Part shown: positions 56,480 through 64,000 of the stretch, piece after piece
How the letters are laid out: every line of letters begins with the position of its first letter
How positions within the stretch are numbered: the first letter of the stretch is position 1
DNA from: Paramyrothecium sp. XJ0827
Lineage: Eukaryota; Ascomycota; Sordariomycetes; Hypocreales; Stachybotryaceae
Assembly: GCA_020881915.1 (NCBI GenBank)
Contig: JAJFPB010000007.1
Location: 4,123,892 to 4,187,891 of the forward strand
Length of the DNA stretch: 64,000 nt
Direction of reading: 5' to 3'
Program-made: the position numbers and the translations under genes
The notes under the pieces: model-generated
Database searches by the model: none
Told to the model about the DNA's origin: nothing
Seen by the model: only the letters and a program-made list of their open reading frames with translations

Positions 56480-59400
56480 ATGGAGGCATTCGGTCCATTC
56501 ACAAAGTTACCCGAATATCCATTCATGCTTTGTAACCAATGTGAGCATGCATGTATTGCCGATGAGGTTCAGACGCATTTACGGAGACATCATCGAGATA
56601 TTGATAGCAAGGAAAGGGCGAAGATCATCCAAGCGGTAAAGTTAATCCCGGGAATTATTTATGACCAGACGCAGTTAAGACAATACCCGTTGCCGGTGGA
56701 AGCCATCGAGCCGGTGCCAATCATCGCCAGGCCACAGCCAGATGGTATAAGATGTAATCAGTGCCCATATATTGTCCGACGAGAGAAGCATATGCGGGAT
56801 CACGCCACGGATAAGCACCAGTGGAAAAATGAACGGAGACAAGGCGATAGTTCCCGAAGAAGAACCCATCAAGCGGAGCGGCTTGTGCCATGGACGACCG
56901 GCGTTTATTGCCAACGGTTTTTCCCGTCCCGAGCCGGCAGTGCATGGTTCGAAGTTCGAGAGCCAGGTGTTAAACCAGAGCCAGAAGCCGAGGAACGAGA
57001 CATCATGCGAAAGATTGAGGAGTTCCACAGTACGCAAGAGCAGCGGTTCAAGGAAGCCGAGAAAGAAGATCGGATCGAAGAAGTGAACCAGAAATTCGAG
57101 GCCAACGCATGGTTGGGCAGGGTGGGTTGGTCAGTCCATTTGAAGGGTTTAGACCGCAATGCATTGCGGGCCATGACCGGACCCATCGGGGACGAAGAGG
57201 GTGTGTTGCGGCAGGTGTGCGAGAGTTTAGACCGTACCATGGAATGGTGGTCGGGGTTTATGCCGCCCGAGCAAAGTTGGGACAGCCGCGTTATTCGAAA
57301 TCAACCGGCGAGAAGTTGGGAAGAAACCCGCACAACCGTTTGAAGGGCGGATGGAAGATGATTCATGGATACGATATAAGGAGGTATGGCGCAAGATCAC
57401 AAGCATATGGTACCGAACGCAGCAACAGGAAGACGAGGACGAACGACCGCCGTATCAGTTCACGAGCGCACAGCAGGCAGCGTGGGATGCATTCATACAG
57501 CATGCACGAACCCGCGACGAAGCGTTCCAGGGCAAGAGTAAACCAACAAACAATCCGCCATCGGATGGAGCAATTGATCGGCAGTGTTTGGAGATGGTTA
57601 TGTTGTTTTTGGATCATCAGGTGGGCGATAATGAACATCAGAATGCCATTGTTAGCGCGTTGGCCGTATTAGGCATTCGCGAAGATGGTGGTTGGTACGA
57701 CCCGTCGGATTATACACCCGTTTTGTCAGCCGTGATCAAGGTGGCCCGCATGTTTGCCATCGGTTGGGCATATCGGCAACGCGAGGAAGAGGTGCAGTTA
57801 ACCAGGAGGGTGCACAATATGGAGGAGAGATTAGCACGCGAGCGTACGCCGGGCATGTTCACCCGCGTACGGAAAATGGTTCGTAAGTTTATGACCCGTG
57901 TCGGCGACGGACGATCAGAACAACCCGGCCCGATGGATTGGATATTGGAGACACGGACATACGGCATGCACATTCGGTTCAATACAACGGCGGGCGGCAG
58001 CATCGATTGGAAGGAGAGCAAGTCAATACAAGCGAACCAAGTTCACAATGGGTCAATTAACGGAAATGATACACGCCGTCGTCGTCGAGGCGAGGGAGTT
58101 ATTATGCAAGTTGGCCATGGTTGACGGCAGCGAAGAAGGGTTCAGCAAGTTACCGCATATCCCGTGGGATCGTGTGGAGGACGACAATAGCGAGGACAAG
58201 GTGGGTTATTCGTTTTTAGAGGACAGCCGCAACACATGGTTGGAGCAAGGCAAGGGTTGGGTATTCACACGGTTGGTTCAGCGCAAGGAACTGCAAAAAG
58301 AATGGATTTCGACCGATGAAAAGCAAAAGCATCCGTACAAAAAGAAGGCATTGCAGGAGTACAGCAAAATATTGGAGCGGTTCCGGGAGTTGATGTGGTT
58401 TTGAAGCATTTATTGTCAATGCCCGCGCGATTATGGGAAATTTTAGGAATACGGTATAAGAACACCAGCAACGGCGGCACACGCAACATTTTTATCCACA
58501 ACGGCGACGTATGTTTCGTTACAGCATACCATAAAAATTTCCAGCAAACGGGCCAGGCGAAAATCATTCACCGTTTTATACCCAGAGAGGTTGGGGAATT
58601 ATTGGTTTGGTATTTGTGGTTGGTGTTGCCGTTTTGGCAGCAGGTGCAGGGTATGGTCAAGGGTGCAGACCAAGTAAGCCCATTTTTATGGAGCGAAGAG
58701 ATCGCATACCGCAAGCGGCACCACAACAGCGACGAAGACGAGGGATATAGCAGCGAGGAGGAAGGAGAAAGGGAGTTTGGAGAAGAAAAGGGTAGTACGG
58801 ACGGAATTGGCAACAAGGAGAGTTTGGCACAAGCAAGGTCAAGTCGGGCAAGTCGGTCAAGTCAGGTAGGTCGGTCAAGTCGGTCAAGCCAGTCGGAAGA
58901 CGAAGGCATCGATATGACCATACCCGTTGAATGGAAGAATTGGGTGGGGGAAAGAAAATGGACACCGGATCGGGCGCGGCGAATTTTACAGCAGATCAGC
59001 CAGCGATTAATGGGTTGTCGGTTGAATATCAGCGTATGGCGGCACATCGCCATCGCGATATCCAACCGGTATTTAGGAGGCAAGTTTGCAAAGAGGGTGG
59101 GAGAAGACGGGGTGGAATACGAAGACGAGGACGGGATCGACAATGACGCGGCGGATTTTACAGGCCGGCCACCAATCGCATATCGCGGGTATAATTTATG
59201 CGCGAGAGTTACAACAAGGGTTAGGAGGCACAGCGCGGATGCGGAGGAATTCCGGAACATCAGCCACGAGTTACATCGATTTTTCGGGTTCGGTACAGGG
59301 GCGAGTGCGCAGGGCGGGCGGAAGCGCAAGCGAGATCAGTTCGAAAGCGAGCGGGAGGAAGGGCGATTCCGACGATTACATCGGTTACGGCAAGTCGATA

Positions 59401-61304
59401 TTTCCGGACAGTTACAGCAGATGATGGGACGAGGGACAGAGTTTCGTGGTCAACAGTCGAAGGTGATCCGGGCCATCATCGCGGGGAAACGCCGATTATC
59501 CAGATCACAAGCACGGGTGGAGGCAAGAGTTTGTCGTTCATGTTGCCGGCATATTGTTCACCAGAGGGGACAACGATCGTTGTAGTGCCATTGGTTGCAT
59601 TGCAGGAAGATTTACATAAACGTTGCACGGAGTTCCAAATTACGTCCCATATATGGAACAGCCAGCAGGGAACGCCGACAGCAAGCATAGTTTTCGTGAC
59701 GCCCGAGTCAGCGGTGACGGGCGGGTTCCGAGATTACGTCAACCGATTGCAAAACCAGGGTGTTTTGGACCGAGTGATTTTAGAAGAGTGCCACACATTA
59801 ATGGATGGCAGCGCAACGTTCCGGCCAAAGTTAAGCGAAGTCGGAAAGGTGGTTCGGGAGTGGGGTGTGCAGCGGGTATTTTTAACAGCCACGATGGGCC
59901 CGGACGAGATGGTCGAGTTTTACAAGGTGGCGGCGATCCAGCCCGGGCGGGAGGTAGTGTTTCGAAGAAAAACAACACGACGCAACATACGGTACAGCGT
60001 CATCAAGGTGGAGCATAGGAGTAATAAAGCAAGGGGCAAAGGGAAGGCACATTGGAGGCAAGAGGAAGAGGAGGCACAGATGGCAGAAGATAAGAGGATC
60101 AAAGAGGTTGTAGAAGCATGGATCCGTGGAGGACACGACGGCAAGGTGATCATTTATGGCGGGTCAGTGGAACGGGTGAAGAGGTTAGGGAGATGTTTGG
60201 TTGTGGCACATATTACAACAAGGTCGACACAAAGGAGGGCAAGAAGGAACGGTTACAGATGTGGATGATGGGAGAGAGAATTATAGTGGCAACGAACGCA
60301 TTAGGGATGGGAATCGATATACCCGACATAAGGTTGGTAGTGCATGGATGGATGCCGAGGCGAATTCGAGATTACGTACAGGAGAGCGGGCGAGCGGGAC
60401 GAGACGGGCAAGTCAGCGATGCGGTTGTTATTTGCCGGGGTTGAAACAAGATAAGCAAGAGGCCGAGAGGCGGCAAAAGGCAAAGGCCGAGCAGAGCGGG
60501 TGGTGTAAGGAAGAAAGAGAGGAGAGAAGTGTGGATTACGTGGAGAGGGAGGAATGCCGGCGAAAGATATTGGATATGTCGATGGATGGTCGAACGGATC
60601 GAGAGGGGTGTGAAGAAGGTGAAGAGCAATGCGATGTTTGCGGACGAATAGAAGAAAAGTTGGACAACCAAAGCCAAGACCAAGGCCAAGACCAAGACGA
60701 AGTCGAATACGCAGAGGCACAAATAGCGTTCGACCGGCAGAGACGAGATATTGCATTCCAAGAGTGGCAAAGCAGGAAGCAAATGATGGAGGAAACGGCG
60801 ATGGCGAGCGAGTTGGAGGGTTATTTGGAAAGTTGGGCAGAGTGTTGTGCGATTTGCCGGATGGGGATGAGGCAGATGAGCACAGAATGGAAGAGTGCCC
60901 GTTAAAGGGTACGGCAGGGTACAGAGAGGTGAGCGGGGTTATGGCAAGGATAGAAGAGGAGATGTTTCGAAAGCGAGGGTTTGAACCGTACAGCGGTTGT
61001 TTTGGGTGTGGGTTGCCATACAAGGTTTGTAATGGATGGAAGGTAATGGATGATGACGGGGGGGAGATACGAGAAGATACAGGGAGGGAAATGTCAGTAT
61101 GAAGGAGTATTGGCGCGGTTTTACAGGGCAGCCGTTTGTATTTTCCAGGATAAGGTCAAGGGGTTAAGTGGGCAAGAGAGAGAGTCGAGGGGGTTTTATA
61201 CATGGGCAGGAAGGAGGATTAAGTTATGGGGTGGGATGGAGACAAATGAGATGTGCCGGGGATTTGCAGAGTTATGTAAGTGGATAATGGAAGAGGAGGA
61301 GTGA
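56480..61304 (+). pseudogene. Telomere-linked RecQ-type helicase (TLH), G+C-normal copy with indels
   Basis: A subtelomeric gene of about 1,600 codons. The N-terminal part has two C2H2-like fingers (CNQCEHACI..HLRRHH and CNQCPYIV..HATDKH). The middle part contains WEILGIRYKNTS and a block also found in other TLH proteins. The helicase part has Walker A TSTGGGKSLSFMLP near 59510-59550, VVPLVAL, motif II LEECH, LTATM, ATNALGMGIDIPDI and motif VI QESGRAGRDGQ near 60380-60410, all typical of RecQ-like SF2 enzymes. The tail is Cys-rich (SGCFGCGLPYKVC). Comparison with the RIP-mutated copies shows at least eight single-base or two-base indels, mostly in runs of one base (near 57245, 58035, 58399, 59480, 60187, 60436, 60855 and 61050), which break the frame. 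They could be decay or unpolished assembly errors. TLH genes mark chromosome ends in many fungi. Confidence 0.85.
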
Positions 61305-61740
61305 ATAGAGCATTTAGTATAAAGAGAATAGATATTAGGGTTAGGGCGAGAATACAATTATTAGGGGTTGGTGTAGTAGTTATAGGTAGAGAGAGTTAGG
61401 GTATATTTGTAGTTTAGGGTAGTAGTAGGGTTGGAATAAAGACATTTAAAAAAAAAAAAAGAGCAAGGAAAACAGCGAAGGAATAAAGTGCCGTCCAAGA
61501 AAGAGGCAATGCCAGTAAGGCAGAAGAAGAAAGAGAGAATGAGAGAGTAGATTAACAAGCCATCCGGGCAGAAAAAGAGCGGCATCAGTTAGGCGTAAAA
61601 AGGGTGGAGAGAGGGAGAGAAGGAAAGAGAGAGAAGAGTAACAAACCATCCGGGCAGGAAAAGAGCCGCGCCGGTCAGGCGTAAATAAACGGGGAGAGGT
61701 ATGCCCGTAGAGAGGAGTATTAGATTGGATTGCAGCGCAG
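61305..61740. other. Purine-rich TLH 3' flank with dispersed motif copies
   Basis: No gene is supported. It is strongly purine-rich on the plus strand, has an A-run of 14 near 61447, and two diverged copies of the dispersed motif (near 61562 and 61645: CATCCGGGCAGGAAAAGAGC type). Confidence 0.5.
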
Positions 61741-62082
61741 GTGTGGGCCGAAGAGGTGAAGAAGATAGTATTTAAGGCCAGGCGGTTTACGAGTTTCAGC
61801 GGGTGTTTTAATTGCGGGATGCCACAGGGGATTTACCAGCAATGGGTGGCGGCAAAGGAGGACGAGGGCATTTGCCCAGATATAAGGAAGCAGTGCCAGT
61901 ATAGAGGTGTATTAGAAAAGGTTTGGGGCGCGGGGTTAGGGTTTTACCACGACGAGACGATGGAAATAATAAAGGAGATGGGTATAATTGGGGAAGAAGA
62001 GGTGGACAAGTTTATATGGATAGGTAAGAAGGTAAGATGGGGCGGGCATGAGACAAATAATATATGTGTGGGGTTTATATAA
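61741..62082 (+). pseudogene. C-terminal remnant of a second TLH-family gene
   Basis: An open frame of 113 codons homologous to the Cys-rich tail of the TLH gene ending at 61304: SGCFNCGMPQGIYQQW corresponds to SGCFGCGLPYKVCNGW, QCQYRGVLEKV to KCQYEGVLARF, and WGGHETNNICVGF to WGGMETNEMCRGF. No helicase part precedes it, so it is a leftover of another, diverged copy in tandem. Confidence 0.7.
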
Positions 62083-62170
62083 ATTTGTAGATTATTATAT
62101 AATAGAGGTTAGAAGAGATATATAATTTTAGAGGGTTATAGGTATTATTATTTATACGGCGGAGTAGAGA

Positions 62171-62290
62171 CAGTTAGGGTTAGGTTTAATTAATATGGTT
62201 AGGGTGAGGTTTAATTAATATGGTTAGGGTGAGGTTTAATTAATATGGTTAGGGTGAGGTTGCATTTATATGGTTAGGGTGAGAAAGGTT
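62171..62290. repeat. Tandem repeat, unit about 25 bp with GTTAGGGT core
   Basis: Four to five units of GTTAGGGTGAGGTTTAATTA plus ATATG, the last two diverging. The TTAGGG-like core suggests derivation from telomeric sequence. Confidence 0.85.
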
Positions 62291-63225
62291 GCCCATGTTT
62301 GCAGGCCATAGAGTAAGTGTGGATAGTATGGTATAGTATGTAGAGACCAAGGAGTGTTAATAGATTAGGCGGGATTTGACGATAAAATCGAAACGTAGGC
62401 CCAGACCAATTAGTTTAAGATGGGAACAAGTCAATGAGAAGGGTTAGGGTAAGCAGATAATGAAGGGAGGAGGGCGGATAGTAGATTAGGTAAAGACAAC
62501 GGGTTATTAGCAAAGGCAGCGGTAACAGAGAAGCCAGTGTTGTAGTGAAGATATAGAGATAGATAAATGGCGGCGTAGGTGAATACAACAGTTAGGTAGG
62601 AGGAGGCAGGCATGGCGTAGACGGCGAGAGTTATAGCAGCAGCAGCAAGAAGGCAAGCAGTAGCCAAGATGGCGGTGACAGAGACAGTAGGCATTAGGTA
62701 AGATAAAAGAAGGGCCGTCAATAGAGTTAGCAGGCAAGAATTAAAACAAAAGAAGTCAGTAGAGAAGCAACGGACAATATAAGCAGGCAGGCAGGAAAGC
62801 AAGGGTTTAGCCAGGTAGGTAGAGACAAGGATTAGAATAAATAGCCAAGACGAATAGCGGAGAGGTAAAGAGCAGCAAGAAAGGGTAAAAGAAGGAGGGA
62901 GGGGTAGATAGGGGTTAAGGTTTATATAGGAAGAATAGAGAAGAAAAGTCGGATTACAGAATATACAAAGGCAGAAGTACAAAAGGGAAGGAAACAGCAG
63001 GGATTGCAATGTAATATAAGGCGGGCAGTTAGAAAAGAAGCAAGCAGCAGGCAGTTAGACCCACAATAAGTGATGTGCGGCCATGTGGAGGCGGGAGGAT
63101 TTAGGGGATTAGTAGTAGAGGGCGGAACCGGACCGGGCGAATATAGGGTTAAGGTTAAGGGGTAGAGATCGGAGGTCGGAGGTCAGAGGGAGAAGGGAGG
63201 AGGAGGGTTTAAATGGGTTAGGGTT
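62291..63225. other. Subtelomeric DNA without a supported gene
   Basis: The minus-strand open frame at 62431-63009 would give a hydrophobic, Leu/Ser-rich product, which is what the complement of purine-rich DNA gives; I do not accept it. Nothing else is visible. Confidence 0.45.
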
Positions 63226-63900
63226 AATAATTAAGGGCGACAGCAAGAAAAGAGCCAGGCCGGCGAGGCCATAGTTAGGGTTAGTTATAGAAAGGTTTTA
63301 GGGGAGAGTTAAAAAGAGTTATAAATAATTAAGGGCGACAGCGGGAAAAGAGCCAGGCCGGCGAGGCCACAGTTAAGATTAGGGAGTAATTAGTAATAAG
63401 GTAAGATAGCAAGGAAAGAAGGAAAGGTTAGGGAGGGGTTTATGGTGAGGGTTAGGGGAGGGTTTATGGTGAGGGTTAGGGGAGGAGTTTATAGTGAGGG
63501 TTAGGGGAGGGTTTATGGTGAGGGTTAGGGGAGGAGTTTATAGTGAGGGTTAGGGGAGGGGTTTATGGTGAGGGTTAGGGGAGGAGTTTAGGGTAATAGT
63601 TAGGAAAAGTAATTAGTAATAAGGTAAGAGCGCGAGGAAAGATTAAAAGATATAAAAAGAGATAATATAAGGGTTATAGAATTTAATAGTATATTTAATA
63701 AAATAAATAAAAGTAAAGAGTTATAAGTTAATAGTAGTTAGCATTAAAAAGAGCATATAAATAATTAAAGATAATAATTAGAAAAGAGTCAGGCCAGTGA
63801 GGCAAAAATAAAGTTATAAAAGGGTTTTAGAGAAGATTTAAAAAGAGTAATTTAGAATGAAGAGTAATAGCAGGAAACAAGCCAGGCAAGCAAGGCCACA
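63225..63900. repeat. Subtelomeric repeats: dispersed motif plus TTAGGG-like minisatellite
   Basis: Motif copies with the GAAAAGAGCCAGGC-type core lie near 63232, 63330, 63768 and 63863. Between 63420 and 63600 there are about seven units of roughly 25 bp of the form GGTTAGGGGAGGGTTTATGG followed by TGA. The remaining DNA to 64000 is A+T-rich without genes. Confidence 0.75.
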
Positions 63901-64000
63901 ATTAAAGTTATAGGGTTTTAAGATATAGAAGTCCATTATTAAAAGGCAGGAAATGAAGTGAAGTAATCAATTAAAATATAATAAATAAAGAGGCACCATA

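Noticed and set aside
61447..61460. A-run as a possible poly(A) tail of a retrotransposed sequence
   Set aside because: It sits in purine-rich DNA with no target duplication or coding sequence upstream that ends there; simple sequence is the easier explanation.
62431..63009. 192-codon minus-strand frame coding a hydrophobic protein
   Set aside because: It is the complement of purine-rich subtelomeric DNA, its composition (Leu, Ser, Tyr, Pro) follows from that bias, and no membrane-protein family or splice pattern is visible.

Overview
The window reads as the subtelomeric end of a chromosome from a filamentous ascomycete (Pezizomycotina). The inositol-phosphate synthase, dual-domain acyltransferase and NACHT proteins look hypocrealean or at least sordariomycete, but I cannot name a species. 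Supporting signs are short introns (about 40-90 bp) with GT-AG borders, a Zn2Cys6 regulator next to secondary-metabolism enzymes, transposon copies wrecked by C-to-T and G-to-A changes typical of repeat-induced point mutation (RIP), and telomere-linked RecQ helicase (TLH) genes beside TTAGGG-like tracts.

Region 1 (1-16 kb) is a secondary-metabolite-like cluster. It holds a myo-inositol-1-phosphate synthase (INO1 type), a 14-helix-type MFS exporter, a Zn2Cys6 regulator, a free-standing polyketide-type enoyl reductase whose frame overlaps that of a carnitine-acyltransferase-like enzyme, a COMT-like O-methyltransferase and a DMATS-type aromatic prenyltransferase. The prenyltransferase is broken by one extra base in a C6 run. 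No complete PKS or NRPS is present.

Region 2 (16.4-19.4 kb) is one Mutator-like transposon with 98-bp inverted repeats and a perfect 10-bp target duplication; its transposase is RIP-damaged. Region 3 (19.6-30.7 kb) is a G+C-rich island of five genes that I cannot assign to any known pathway: an AT-hook and Arg/Ser-rich protein (broken), a degenerate SF2-helicase-like ATPase, a GIY-YIG-like nuclease fragment (broken), a repeat-containing nuclear protein and a Ser/Gln-rich protein. They form divergent pairs and are followed by private tandem-repeat arrays. This is the best candidate here for an undescribed element.

Region 4 (30.7-36.8 kb) is decayed, very A+T-rich DNA with coiled-coil coding relics, a satellite of about 140 bp and a RIP-damaged inverted-repeat element. 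Region 5 (36.9-43.9 kb) holds a divergent pair: an NLR-like protein (esterase-like domain, NACHT, ZZ finger) and a free-standing SesB-like esterase. The NLR esterase lacks the nucleophile serine while the neighbour keeps it.

Region 6 (44-64 kb) is subtelomere. It has one RIP-destroyed 5' TLH copy, one full-length RIP-destroyed copy, one 5' fragment cut at telomere-like repeats, a LINE with signs of a restriction-like endonuclease (MoTeR-like), one G+C-normal TLH copy with at least eight single-base indels, another TLH tail, and many copies of a short dispersed motif sitting next to TTAGGG-type hexamers. The telomere probably lies to the right of the window.
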